DNA from: Laccaria trichodermophora
Taxonomy: Eukaryota; Basidiomycota; Agaricomycetes; Agaricales; Hydnangiaceae
Length of the DNA: 64,000 nt
Reading direction: 5' to 3'
NCBI GenBank assembly: GCA_018417955.1
Contig: JACTVC010000005.1
Coordinates: forward strand, 620,001 to 684,000
Part shown: positions 23,539 to 35,356 of the stretch, in pieces
Layout of the letters: each line of letters starts with the position of its first letter
Numbering within the stretch: position 1 is the first letter of the stretch
Notes under the pieces: model-generated
What the model was told of the DNA's origin: nothing
Database searches by the model: none
What the model saw: only the letters and a program-made list of their open reading frames with translations
Made by a program: the position numbers and the translations under genes

Positions 23539-26419
23539 AATACTCGAACTCTTCAGATATCAGCGCCACATGACCTCTGCCATCCCGATCTTGACCATGC
23601 GGGTTTATCTGGTTGGAGACAACTTCTCGCACAAGAGCATTGAGAGAGGTTGGGCCACAACCTAAGAAATATGAACTCAGTACGATTGTAATAAAAAAAA
23701 AGGAGCTTACAAGCAACCAAAACAGGTCCAGCCGCCTCCTGGACCTCGTAACTCAATATCCTGTCGAGCTTCGGCTTTCCAGGTCGGACGTTCTCTGCGA
23801 CAACGGAAACAGCTCGAGCCTCTTCTTGCCCTAAGCGAACTCCAATGTGACTTTCTATATGTATAGATGACTTGTCCGAAGGTGGTGGAAGCTGCGGTGA
23901 GAGCTGCGAAGCGACAGATGCTCTGTTATCGCTGATGTCCGAGGGCAACAAAAGTTGGGGCGGGAAATGTAGATTCGGATCGGCGGTACTAGAAGGATAG
24001 CACGGCTGCGAAGGGGGAACCCAGTATGAAGATGTAGAGGGCGACAGAAATGGGTCACTTTGGTAAAAGTCTTGTGACCGCCGATCAGAAACAAAAACAT
24101 CAAAGTCAACACTTGAACGAAGTCGCTGGCTGTCTGAAGACAAATACGCTTGCGGTGAGGACGAGTCATCCGATCCTATGCGGTCAACATTAAGAGACAT
24201 TCTCTTGGATGTCGAGGCCACCGGTCCAGAATTTGAAAGCTTTCTCGAAATGGCTCTTCGTATCTTTCCTTCTTTCCTGATATGCTGGTTCAATGAGTTT
24301 TCACCTGGTATTTCGAACTCGTGATCCCCTTCATAGTTTGTCAAGTTCACGAGGTCGTGTGTTCCCACGTCATCTCCTTGATTGAGGTATGTCGCACTGT
24401 CAGCGGGCTGAATGGAGTCTACACTTTCTACAGGGGAGGTTAACAGCACCTCCCCATAAGAGTGGCGGGAAAACTGCGGAGAAGGGGGGGGTAAGGTGCT
24501 TTCAAGTGAAAGAGGCTCAGATGGCAAGCGTGTCGAGGGTCCATGCGCCGCTTGAGCTTTGGTGACAAAGACGTTGACCTCCAATTCCGATCCTGGTAGC
24601 AATGCCATACAGCGTTTGATAGCGGAAGCGCACCATTGAATATGGCCTGTAAAAAACGGAGGTTAATTATACATTACTGGACGTGCGGCTATATTCACCA
24701 AATTCGCGAACCAACCAGACAAACCGGACACGTTGTGTCTTGAATTTGTTATCAAGCCGTCGGTGACTTCGTTCTAAATCTCGTCCAGAGATGGAGCGAC
24801 ACAGATGTTCCAAGACGGACATTCCAAAGCTAACTCCAGAGCCACCAACTACAATAACCACGGTAGGATATGACCCCCATGTTGCCCGAACAGAACTTCC
24901 AAAGGGACCCTCAATGTTCATTTTCATTAAAAGACCATATGAGGGTAAGAACGTTTGAGGGGGTGGCGTTTCCGTAGGTATAAATGTCCGTCCGCGAATG
25001 CAATGGTATGCAACCGTGTCCCATAAATCTTTCGTCCAGCCATTTTTAGCACGTACGAGAAAGACGATGACAGTCAAGCGTTCCTCTGAGGACGGCTGTT
25101 GGAATATTGAGCAGGTAGTAAACGGATGCGTTGTGAATTTGGAAACAGAAGGAATATTAATCAAAAAGTGTTGTCCAGGCGCCCACTTTACATGAGTCAC
25201 ACTCGCATATGTTAAGCGAATGGTGGCACCAGCGAGGAGTTCTGCATGCGCATAACCGGGTGGTGGGCAGATCGGTGTCGAAACGCATGGTAGGATAGCC
25301 ATGTCGCGACGTGTAGACGGCGAGGGTGCTGGAGGGTATGTGTAGGGTTCGACCCTATCCACAGACAAGAGACGTAGGTGCCGATCTTTACGCCAACCGA
25401 CGCATCTTCTGTAAAAATCGTTGAGAAGAAGATATCGACCTAAGCGCCAAACTCGTTCGGCGATCCAAAGTCCTAGAGCACCCAACGCCCACCACCAAAT
25501 CTGTGGATGGTGGAGAGCGCATGTAATTAACATCAAGGGAACGAGTAGTACGTGTATAGCATAGAAAGCTTCATAGTGCGACTTGCGTAAAGCCTTTGCG
25601 GCAAGTGCTAGGATGGAGGTCAGCAATACGTACGCCTGAGAGTCAAAGTCAAAATCCGTAGAAGGGGGAGTAAACGATACGCACCAACCAGCCGTATATA
25701 AACCTTTCATATCGCCAAGCATATGCGTAGGCAGATTCTCCTCCCATTCCAATGCGATCCTGAGACAACTGAACACTCCACGATGCAACATGCAAAGTCG
25801 TCGTAAGCCATATAAACCGGGCTGTCCAGCGGTGAAAAACTCCAAGTTTGTCGAAGTGTAGCTGAGTTGCAAAGGGCCAAGAGAAGGGAGCAAACGGCGA
25901 GGACTTGAGAGCAAACACGACACAAAGGGGGAGAAGGGCGAATGAAAGGATGCCTGCCCTCCCAGCAGAAGTCCACCAAGATTTTGCGATCGATTTATCT
26001 GGAGGCTTGGGGGAGTGGAATACAGGCGGGGATTGATTTGCTGAGTTGGTATCTTTATGCCAAGACAAAACAATATAATCAGGTCCTACTAGGGCGAGAG
26101 ATGCAACGCCAATAAACAAAGCGATGATACCGAGTATGCATCCATTAGAAGGAAAGAATGCAGGACGCGCGGGAGTGTTTGGTCGTTTGGTCGATAGAAA
26201 CTTGTACGGCCGACGCCTCGACTTTCGCATAGCCCAACGATTCCAGATCGCGCCAAGAACGCCAAAGCGTCGTCTTGATATATGGAGGATGGAAATTACG
26301 AGGAATACCAGCGTGACGAGCACCCACAAGATGTAGGCGTAAAGTTGAGACTCATTGCTCATAGTGTGAGCAGCAACATAGTCAGAGAAGCTATGATAAA
26401 CTGGATTGAAAAGCTGCAT
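23539..26419 (-). CDS. Ferric reductase-like transmembrane oxidoreductase
   Basis: Fre proteins move electrons from NADPH via FAD and haem across the plasma membrane to reduce iron or copper. The start is ATG 26419 (MQLFNPVYHSFSDYVAAHTM); an ORF reaching 26440 begins with TTG. TM helices include LYAYILWVLVTLVFLVISIL, then LGIIALFIGVASLALVG, and AGRAGILSFALLPLCVVFAL. The haem-binding His-containing helices are FHRWTARFIWLTTTLHVASW and YEAFYAIHVLLVPLMLITCA with LHHPQIWWW. The FAD site is GQHFLINIPSVSKFTTHPFT, the NADPH site IEGPFGS and VVIVVGGSGVSFGMSVLEHL, and the terminal motif CGPTSLNALVREVV precedes the stop 23539-23541. About 230 residues of Ser/Pro-rich sequence separate the NADP halves. 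The protein is about 870 aa. Confidence 0.92.
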
Positions 26420-26943
26420 GGGGCAGGAGATGTGGTACAATTCAAGAGATGGCGGCAGGACTTAGAGACAGCCAGCGTAAAAGGTGGATATCGTGGCGAG
26501 ACATTTCTGTGGCAGGTCCAAGCAGGCACGCAGCTAACGATCACTCTAAGGCAAGGAGGATGTAGCGGAGAAGATACTCTTGGCACACTGCCCAGGGCTT
26601 GCCCTTGGCATTCAATGCAAATTCAATGTATACTTTCTTCACTTCATGTAGACAACGACCCTACGCAAAAGTAAATATCCTGACAGTGGAAGCGAATCCA
26701 ACCAACCTCTTCCTCGACCCTAGCAAGGTTTGGCGAGGGAAGCAGTCTCTCTCAGAGCATACCAAGTCACGAGCCTAACTTCGCTAGTAGCAGTAATGAG
26801 ACTAGAGGAAGAGCTCTCTAACCAGACGGTTCAGACCTATCCAAGTCGCGCGCAGAGGAAGATTGCGAAGAGGGGCGTTATGTAAGCGAGTGTAAGCGGT
26901 TGTTCTACAAAGGAAATGCAACAATTTCTATTTCGTTGACATT
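26420..26943. promoter_or_regulatory. Upstream region of the ferric reductase gene
   Basis: This 524 bp lies between the ferric reductase start and the permease stop, both on the minus strand. It must hold the ferric reductase promoter and the permease 3' UTR. I see no ORF with a recognisable product, no tRNA and no clear repeat. Confidence 0.4.
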
Positions 26944-29512
26944 TTATCGGGTATTTCTATCCTCTATCATTTCCAGATGTTCATGTTCATCCCCATCCGT
27001 AGCAACTGCTTCCCACCCGTCTTCAGCAGGTGAGCGCCTTCGAGCCCATGCGACGCATCGCTCAATGAGAGCTAAATCGTAAGTGATCAGCTAACTCGAC
27101 CTGGCGGGCGGTCACCTGATGACTCACAGGCTGCATGGGTGCCTTCGTCACATTGTTGCGTGAGATAATACACAGGGATACCAGCAAGGATGAAACCTGC
27201 GAAGGCCACTTGAGAGGCGAGCCTTGAATAGAAAGGACAAAGCTCACCCAGTACTGCAATGGCTTCGACTGGTGCTGCAATGATAGGCATGCACAGTAAG
27301 AAAAGGGCTACCTAAAACTGCGAATTAATGACTCGAGGAAGGGTTGGAACAAGACTTGTGTACAGCGCAAAATATCAATGGTGTAAGAATCCACGTTTTG
27401 TACGGTCTGCATGTCGTCCAATCAGATTACTTTATCGAAGCTCCTCACAAATACACAATACCTTTCAAGCGTAGGCTCCTTTACCCGCAAGATTACGAGC
27501 CCCAAAACCTAGCTCGAACGTCAAATGAAAGACCTTTCGATTATTCCGGTGCTCACCGTTAGAAAGTAGAACGCCCAAGAGGCAACGACAGAGAAATTGA
27601 TCAGCGACCTGAAGCCACCGCCAATTAATATAAAGCAAATTGTAATCCCAGCTTGGAGAAGGGACGCGTTTAAAGGCGTCTTCCGCGTCGAGTGTAAGCG
27701 GCCAAATATTGCGGGAAGATACCGTTCACGACCAGCAGCGTACACTAGGCGGGAAGATGTGAAGAACGAGCCTACGTAGGTAGATAAGCTACATATAAGT
27801 TGTTTTAGAAAACGGCGTACCATTGAGGGCTCCGAAGCACGAGACTGCCACCATCACGGCGAACACTGTGCCGCCAACATGACCAAACAGGGTTCTACCG
27901 AAATCCATTGCTACAGTGTTGCTAACACCAACCACGTCCTATCGTTCGTTAAGTGAGAGAAGAAGTACGCCGACGGGGAAGAATCAACGAACCTTGTCTA
28001 AAACCACGAAGTACGATAGATTCGCGAGCAGAAAAAGTAGCTTGTTAATGCGTCAGCGTTGTTGACAATGCTTGATGTAATAGTTCCTTACTGTGACAAT
28101 CAACATACTTGAGTGAATGGCGCGGGGAATATTCTTTTCAGGGTGGTGAATTTCACCACCAACGTAATTAGCCTGATCCCAACCATCGAATGCCCACAGT
28201 CCAGAATAAAGAGCCAACGAATATGCAGAAGGGCTCGTGGATGAATTTTCAAACCAGGGCTGGCGTAGAGATGGAGAGGCTTTTCCGCGAGCAAGTTGAA
28301 CGACACCAAGAACAGTCACAAGGATCTAAGAAAGATATTCCCGTCAAGCCGTGATTTCATTCTTGAGAGACATACCAGCGCAGTGACCTAAACGGAAAAA
28401 ATATAAGATAAACGGAATATAGAACGCGACCTGGCACTTGCCTTGATTGTGGTGAAAACTACAGCAACTCGAGTCCCCAACTTTTGAGTTGCGACACAAA
28501 GAACTGTGACTAGTATGACTGCACCAGTTGCGGTAAGCTTGATAGCCCATTGAGGAATGCCATCCGCCGACACCTCAGCGCTGATATTCCAAAAAATTCG
28601 ATTGAGATACTCGGCAAAAATAAGGCTGATTACCGCATTTCCACCTGTAAAAAAGTCAACGACCAAGAGAACTCGAGCACTAGAAAACTCACCTGGCTTC
28701 AAAGCAATTATTGCTGTCCAAGCAAACAGGTAGGAAACAAGGGGCCCATACGCATATGCAAGATAAGCCTGAGCGCCACCATTTTGGGGAATGGCTGAGC
28801 CAAGTTCCGCAAAACTGCTCGCCCCTGTCCACGCAAGCAACCCGGAAGCGAGCCAGACCAACAAACTAGCGCCAGCGCTGTGGGTATTTGCGACAACAAC
28901 TCCTGGAGAGGAGCTTTTGTGAATGTGATGGTCCGAAATTTGCAGACGTCCACGAAAACGTACAATATTCCAGATCCTATCTGCAAAACGCTAAATTTTC
29001 AGAGAAGCATATCGCAATTTCTTGTCATAACCGACCTGGAGGCCCACAATTAGGGCAATTCCTGTGACGAGAGACGGTTAGTCAATTGGCTCGCGCGACT
29101 TACGAAAACAATTCATGTACGCGCCGTTCACCAAACCTATATTCTTTTCCCCTGAATCACCGTGCACCGTCCCAGGATCCGTCACGCTTGCGCTAAGAGG
29201 TAACTTTGAAAGGTTGATGAACTGAGAAAACTGAGCAAAATGTGGCTCTTACTAGATCGTGTTGATAGTCAAAACCCGACACCGAATATGAACGGGGGCT
29301 GAAGGCGATCAAAACGGGACATAAAGCAAAGGGGAAAGGTAAGCATACCGTCCGTACGCTCCTGGGCGTGATGGCCCCGCCTCGTCGGAAACTTCAAGAG
29401 CTCGCAAGGACTCTGAATCTTCGGAATCATGGGAGTGACGAGACAATGGCGGAGAGTCCGGGTATCTTTGAGTTAGTGGAGATTTGAGGATGACATATTC
29501 GTCTCTTGACAT
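26944..29512 (-). CDS. Mup1/LAT-type amino acid permease (APC family)
   Basis: APC transporters with this pattern include yeast Mup1, the high-affinity methionine permease. The N-terminal tail is hydrophilic (MSRDEYVILKSPL, then SRHSHDSEDSESLRALE). The first TM segment contains GLQIGSGIF joined across an intron to SSPGVVVANT, the substrate-binding motif of the family. Further TM segments are SLLVWLASGLLAWTGASSFA, then AELGSAIPQNGGAQAYLAYA and YSLALYSGLWAFDGWDQANY, followed by VGGEIHHPEKNIPRAI. Then LFGHVGGTVFAVMVAVSCFG, SFFTSSRLVYAAGRERYLPA and SLLQAGITICFILIGGGFRS follow. Small exons yield VLGLVILRVKEPTLERPYK and FILAGIPVYYL. The cytosolic C-tail is acidic and ends HLEMIEDRNTR (stop 26944-26946). 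At least 14 introns are needed. The substrate is unproven. Confidence 0.88.
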
Positions 29513-29636
29513 GCCTTGCTGTTGAATGGTGGCAGTTAAACGGTAGTGTGCCAAAAATAACCGACCCAAACAATGGCCAACTAAGATTCAGAAAGAAATA
29601 CATGGTAGTGGCCGCCTAGCACGCATAAATTATGGG

Positions 29637-30679
29637 TTAAGTACTGTCTAACAACACTTGCGCGATCACAGAATGTATGTCCGTACAGCGACTGTTACAA
29701 GCGTCCATACACTGGTTATTTAAATTGTCAGTGGTCTTTGCTAGAGTTCCCTGGTAGGCTTCACTCACCGCAAGGACGTCGCCAGTATTCATATTTCCCG
29801 TCTGCCAGATGCTTGTGATTGTCGACAAAGCAGGCATGCAGGATAGTACAAGGGTTCCTCTTGATTCTTGTGATTCCCTCAAAGATGGATCCAGCCAGAT
29901 GTCTTCCCCCACCGCTGCCTGAAAATTTTGTGAACAACCTCAAGAGGGTGCATAAATTCCAAAATGTCAAACCGCCGAACAAGAAGCCACCAGCCCAAAA
30001 ATCTCAATTCCGGCGTCTGTCAGAGCAGTGCTGACCGCGATGACACCCGCGGCAACGCAACCTTCAATGCCATCCGACTCAACAATGGTTATAAAAATAT
30101 CAATGACCGACTTTGGAAGCACGTCCAAACGCACAGATGAGCTGATGGCTTGGTGTATTGCCATTGCGATGGACCTATCCTCCGCATCCTAAAAAAAAAA
30201 AGGTGTTGTCGGCTACAACCACTAGATTTGAACGTAGGATATACACGCATAGGTGCTCGGCGACGATCGCATGAAAAAGGTGCGAATTTTACATCCACGT
30301 TCAAGCGTCCTTTTTCGTTGAAAGCGACGTTCTTTGCCTGTCGAGGGCCAAAGCTAACAAAAATTGCACATCAACGCTTGGTTAGGCTGTACAACGGAGA
30401 CAACGGACACGGCACAGGCGATCTTTGTATTTTGGGTTTCTATGTAGGCAGAACCGGTGGCTTGGTTGATTAATCCTGGCTGGAGGACTGAAGGGGATTG
30501 AGAGGTGGAAACTACATAGTGGACTCGTAAAATGACATACAGATGGGTCTGATATCAACAGAAGCCCTATTCCTCCTGGGCATTCCAACGTTCCATGTGG
30601 GGGTTTCTTCGTCTTCAAAGATTGGAGGGTTGCTTTCCTCAGGTCCATTGATTCTCCTTCGGTCAAACCCAGATTGCAT
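29637..30679 (-). CDS. MTR3: Exosome complex subunit Mtr3 (RNase PH-like)
   Basis: Mtr3 is one of six RNase PH-like subunits that form the ring of the nuclear and cytoplasmic RNA exosome. The start is MQSGFDRRRINGPEESNPPI (ATG 30677-30679). After an intron GLINQATGSAYIETQNTKIA leads to CAVFGPRQAKNVAFNEKG and then LNVDVKFAPFSCDRRRAPMR, the RNase PH core. DAEDRSIAMAIHQAISSSVR joins to DVLPKSVIDIFITIVESDG, and the second half has GCVAAGVIAVSTALTDAGIE then IFGLVASCSA. The last exons read GEDIWLDPSLRESQESRGTL and CMDACNSRCTDIHSVIAQ, ending LLDST. The Asp/Arg catalytic set of bacterial RNase PH is not conserved, as expected for the inert eukaryotic ring. Its start codon is 47 bp from that of PRCC. 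Confidence 0.88.
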
Positions 30680-30726
30680 GACAGCTTCAACTTGAAATAA
30701 TTTTGAAACTCAGATATCTGCAACCC

Positions 30727-31974
30727 ATGCTTGACTTGGACGACTATGGCAGCGACTACAGCGACGGCGAGTCGCCTGTAGATGTCGCTGTTCCTCCACC
30801 ACCAAAACGGGCTCCCAAAAAGCTCGCAATTAAACTCCCAACGTTGTCAACCTTGCCTTCAAAAGATCAAGATGAGATACCGGAGGAGAGACCTACAAAA
30901 AGGCCACGACTAGGCGCTGGCTCCTCTTCTCTACTTTCAATGTTGCCCGTTCCGAAGAAGGGTACCCTGAATACTCTGCCACAACGCGTATTAGGCGGTG
31001 GGACTGGCCCCGGACTCGTTTTCAACACTGGGCGCTCGACGCAGAGGGAAACGGATGAGTCGACAGTGGAACTTGACTTCAAAGATGTTAACACGTCCCC
31101 ACCAACAAGTAATGTCACCGAGAGCGAATCATCACGTCCTTCTTTGTTACCACTTTCTCTACTCAAACGCAAGGCAAACATCTCTCTCGACTCAAGTCAA
31201 GCTCGCTCTGTTTCGGGTGCTTCGTCAACACCACCCGTTGATTTCTTTTCACTCGGTACGTTTGACTGTCTTGTCTGAAAGGGACGCTGAGTGAAACGAG
31301 TTCAATAGCTAGCACATCAAGTTCCAACGCGACTTCTTCTGCGTATGCTAAACCTACTCTGCCTAAATTCTCGGCTGCTCCCTCCTTACCTACGTTTGAA
31401 CCGCCGGAGCCTACTCCCACGGACCCTTATCCGGGATACTACCAACTTCCTTCAGGTGCATGGGCGGCGTATGAACCAGAATACTATGCCAAATTTTCCA
31501 CAAAGTGGCAAAATGAATACGATGCGCATGTTCGCGCCCTCGAAAAAGGTACTGTTAGGGGTTTCGAGGGCCTACAAAATGCTGCCGTGGAAGAAATCGA
31601 TGCGTTGAAAGAAATGGAAAAGGCCAAGAAAGAGATAAAGGAAAGGGAGGATAGGAAGGCAATAACAAAGGGTGCTGGCGAAGAAGTTGCCGCTGCGCCA
31701 AGGATGAATATCAATGTTTGTTTTCTTTTCGTTCAGTAAATGTTTGTTCTAATCACAGATGCGCTGTTTTAGGCAAGCAAGACGAGTGGAATTGCAAGAT
31801 CAAGGCATCAACTTTCCACACTTTTGAGGGAGGCGTATGAGAATAGGGAGGCCTTGGAAGAGAAAATCGCCGAGGGTAGACGAAACCGCAAGGAGGCGGG
31901 AAACAAGTATGGTATGTACTTATGCGACATCATTATCTGCACGTCTCTTCACCTTGACTTTTTTAGGCTTCTAA
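30727..31974 (+). CDS. PRCC: PRCC-like spliceosome-associated protein
   Basis: PRCC family proteins associate with the spliceosome; the human gene was named from renal-cell carcinoma fusions. The N-terminus MLDLDDYGSDYSDGESPVDV is the short acidic family start. A Pro/Lys-rich disordered region follows (PPPKRAPKKLAIKLPTLS). The middle has DPYPGYYQLPSGAWAAYEPE and YYAKFSTKWQ. After an intron the conserved C-terminus SKTSGIARSRHQLSTLLREA then YENREALEEKIAEGRRNRKE appears, ending AGNKYG-F, where the final Phe codon and stop (31972-31974) need the last intron to be removed. Read-through of that intron gives a spurious longer ORF. It converges with HTD2 with 32 bp between stop codons. Confidence 0.9.
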
Positions 31975-32006
31975 TGGTCCAAGCCTGTTCTTCATGCGGA
32001 TCTCTG

Positions 32007-33092
32007 TCAAAGCACATTCACCAGGCCCGTCATTCCCACCACGCCATCTTCATCGACACACCACAGCTTAGCGACGGATTCGCTGGTCCAGACTCCGTTG
32101 ATGGTCAAATTCCGGTGAACGAAGAGAGGATTCGTAGCACGGTATTCGAACGTCTGTATCCGGACCTTGGGATGGTTAAAGACAACTGTTTCCAAGAGCA
32201 TCAGTGCGGTCAATGGCCCATGCACCAACCGTTCTACTTTTCTCTTCAGTTGCGCTTTTGGAGAGGTGGAAAGCAACACGTACCGGGATACTTTTCCACC
32301 CTCAGTGTGTAATCTTTATCAAGATGAATATGATGTGCATTAAACGTCAGTGCCGAAAACCGGAACAATGTGACGGGAGTCGGTCTGTACTGAAACGAAA
32401 AGTCTACGGAAGCAGGAACATTTGCGACTATCACAATAGGATCAGATGGTAGACACGCGCAAAGACGACGACCTCTTGCCTGCTCGTGGGGTTCTATCAC
32501 CATTTTCGGCAGATATTGGAAAATATACGTGATCTCTTTCTTCAATGACGGATGACTTTGCAGCGCCCTCAACGGAAAGCGCAATAGTTTGAGTGACAAA
32601 CACTTTTGGGTTCGCCTTATCAAATCCCTTCTTCTCAACCGAGGTAATCGTAGACGTCGCTGTTGCCTTCTGTCCAATTACGAGAGGGTTATTTTCTTCC
32701 CATTTAATCCTGCCACCTGCCCACATTCTTCTTAAAAACGGTGCCGGAGGTGAAGCGTCCTCGTCTGTTCCATCTGCCCGTAGAAGCGACTCAGGTCGGC
32801 GTGCATGGAAGAACGCGAGATGATGGCCGTATGGTAGGTCCGCTGAGACGCGTGGGCTTTCGAACGGCTTTCTGGTACCATCCCGTGTGGACAATGTGAT
32901 AAACAAATCAGACAGGTGGTCAGGGTGGAGACTGGCTTCCAGCGAAAAGCGCTTTGGAGAAGCGATCCAATGGTCAAAAGCTTTGATTTCCTCGACATCG
33001 AGTGGGCTCCGTTGGGACATATTGGAGATGAACCGCGCCTGTCCATGACCAACTTTGCTTCGGGTGATCCTCCCCAATACTCGTGCCGACAT
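32007..33092 (-). CDS. HTD2: Mitochondrial 3-hydroxyacyl-thioester dehydratase Htd2
   Basis: Htd2 carries out the dehydration step of mitochondrial type II fatty acid synthesis, which supplies lipoic acid precursors. ATG 33092 gives MSARVLGRITRSKVGHGQAR, an Arg-rich targeting sequence; a longer ORF starts with TTG and is not preferred. The first hotdog half includes AFFHARRPESLLRADGTDED, PPAPFLRRMWAGGRIKWEEN and PLVIGQKATATSTITSVEKK. A roughly 95-nt intron after FPISAENG leads to DFSFQYRPTPVTLFRFSALT, then FNAHHIHLDKDY, the MaoC-like catalytic Asp/His region. The last exon has ERLVHGPLTALMLLET and ends GMTGLVNVL (stop 32007-32009). The protein is about 320 aa. It lies 99 bp downstream of the kinase gene in the same direction. 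Confidence 0.88.
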
Positions 33093-33191
33093 GCTCAATG
33101 GTTGGAGCTGGACACTTAGATTCGAAGTGCTATTACATAAGTTTCACCTCCTACACTATTGCTAAAAAAACGTTGGGAGTCGTCAATCGAT

Positions 33192-35165
33192 TTAACCGCT
33201 TGCGGGATTTCGTGAAGCAAAGTCAACAGCATATTGACCATACATGCTTAAAAACCTTCCTAGACCCTGATGAACCTCGACTTGAAACTCCTCGAAAGGG
33301 AACGATTCTCCATCAACTGACAAGTTTCCCTTTGGCTTCAATGGTTTCACCCTGTAAGCGTGTGCTTTCACGTATTTGATCTTTGGTGATGTGTAAAGAT
33401 CAAGACCTTGAGAAAAGGGCGATCCACATACACTGGATTTCCAATAATTCTCCCCTTCAGCGGCGCCGCTTATTGCCGCCAATATATCCATGCGCGGAGA
33501 CTAGAAAAGTTGAGATTAAGGGCGTTGTAGACATGACTGAAGTCCACGACGACTGACCAGTGGCATAACCGACACATCTATGAGTCCATCATTCGGCAAT
33601 GACACCGGGAAGGCCATGAAATCTCTGATCCAGGTGTCAGTGTATTTGTCTTGAACAATCGACAGACATACCTCCCAACATATGGTCCTTTTCCTGCGTA
33701 GACATATATGAGGGGCTCGTTGAACGATGTCCACCCATCGGCGTCGTCAGGGAGGTAATTAAGTGGTGGAAGGGTACTCCTCTCGGGCACCTTTGTTATT
33801 GGATTACTTGGCAGAGAGCCAGAGATTCTGTCTTTTTCAAACTCCTTTCGACTAGTCACAAGATGTTCAGCCATCTTATGTTTATCTGTCTCAGCGACCT
33901 TGAAAGATAATTCAATAGGGCATGGCTTGAGCTGAGCGACTTAACCACCGAGAGACGACGCAAGGAAGAATAAGAAATAAGGCAAGGAGCAATTGAATAA
34001 TGAAAATAACGCACTCCCTTTCAAAAGACCGACCATAAAGCGTGTATCTCCCATCCAGCGAAGGTGTTCCGTTCCAAGGTCAAGATCTGCCATTAAACCT
34101 AGAGCTTGCGACATGAAGGATAGGCTACGCTTTCCCCCTTGCGTCAGGGAAAACAAATCGACCTTCATGGGGCGACCTAATTAATGTGAGTACATGTCGT
34201 AAGACTGTCAAATAACCAACCTTTGATTACATTCAACGCTGCAAGTCCGACATCAAAGCCATCCTAGATAATGAGCATGCGCTCCGACATTTAGCAGAAC
34301 ATGAAAATCACCTTGATTCCCAACAAATTCAGAGACAGGCCATTGCCTGATCCAGCGGGTATAGGAGCGACAGGCGTAGACAACGCCTTGATAGGGTTTC
34401 CATGATGAGAAAGTCCGTTGATCACTTCGTGGATCAAACCGTCACCAGAAACTGTGATGATAGCAGCATATTCAAGCGGTGATTCCTTCACAACTTCGTA
34501 GGCATGGCCCTGGTGGGTCGTATCTGACGAGACGCGTCAGAGGTGGAGGAGATGGGAAATAATGACTTACAAATAACGTCCAGTCCACAACCAGCCGCAC
34601 GGAAAATGGGCTCAACAACCTTAACGAAGATTGAAACCGCCTTTTTCTGATGTTGGCGTGAGGCACAAGGTCGGAGAATGAAACATGTTCACTCACTGTG
34701 CCACCATGGGGATTGACAAAGACTAGTAACCGACGTGAGCGTTCAACAGAAAGACCTTGGTGCAGGTGTGAGTGGCGATTTTCAAATGTATTGAGGACGA
34801 AGGACCTTCGTAACAAGCCTGCATTACACTTTCTGCCCAACTAGCGTTTTCGTCCTCGACTTTGCCTTCAATGTTCACCAAAGGCGAGTATTTTTTCCCC
34901 CCACGTTGTGCCAAATAGGCTACATTGAGGATTCTAGATTCGGGATCGAAATGAGCCTTAAGGACGTGTAAAAGTGGGATGTGTTGAAGATTCGACCCTA
35001 TGAGTAGCCGAATACATTTAGGACAGACAGTGAAGTAATCTGGTCAATGGTAGCGACTTCACCTTTGATCAACAAAGAATTTGCCGTAAGTGTGAGGGAA
35101 ACTGGGCTTTGCGAGGACGGAACGCGCAAAGTAACAGTGAGCAGCGACTGTTCAGCGTCACCCAT
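33192..35165 (-). CDS. LCB4: Sphingoid long-chain base kinase (Lcb4/5-like)
   Basis: The protein phosphorylates sphingoid bases such as dihydrosphingosine and phytosphingosine. ATG 35165 gives MGDAEQSLLTVTLRVPSSQS. Further N-terminal exons give FDPESRILNVAYLAQRGGKK. The catalytic diacylglycerol-kinase-like domain starts RRLLVFVNPHGGT, continues after an intron with VVEPIFRAAGCGLDV, and has ITVSGDGLIHEVINGLSHHG with the nucleotide-binding SGDG motif. IPAGSGNGLSLNLLG follows. Lipid-binding C-terminal parts include SFMSQALGLMADLDLGTEHL, RWMGDTRFMVGLLKG, YVYAGKGPYVGR and KGNLSVDGESFPFEEFQVEV. The C-terminus is GQYAVDFASRNPASG (stop 33192-33194). The paralogue (Lcb4 or Lcb5) cannot be told from sequence. 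Confidence 0.9.
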
Positions 35166-35356
35166 GTAGTTGTATCAAAGCGGCTGAACGCAACCAAAAA
35201 CAAACAACCTTGACGTCCACTTCCCATTACCGTTACGTTACAATTGACGCTAGCACGCAGTATCATTGTGAAAAGCGCTGCAAACAGAGGAAATGTGTTC
35301 GCTATGCTATGAGCATGGCAAGCATGAGCCCAAAAATAAAAATCATAATTGGCAAT

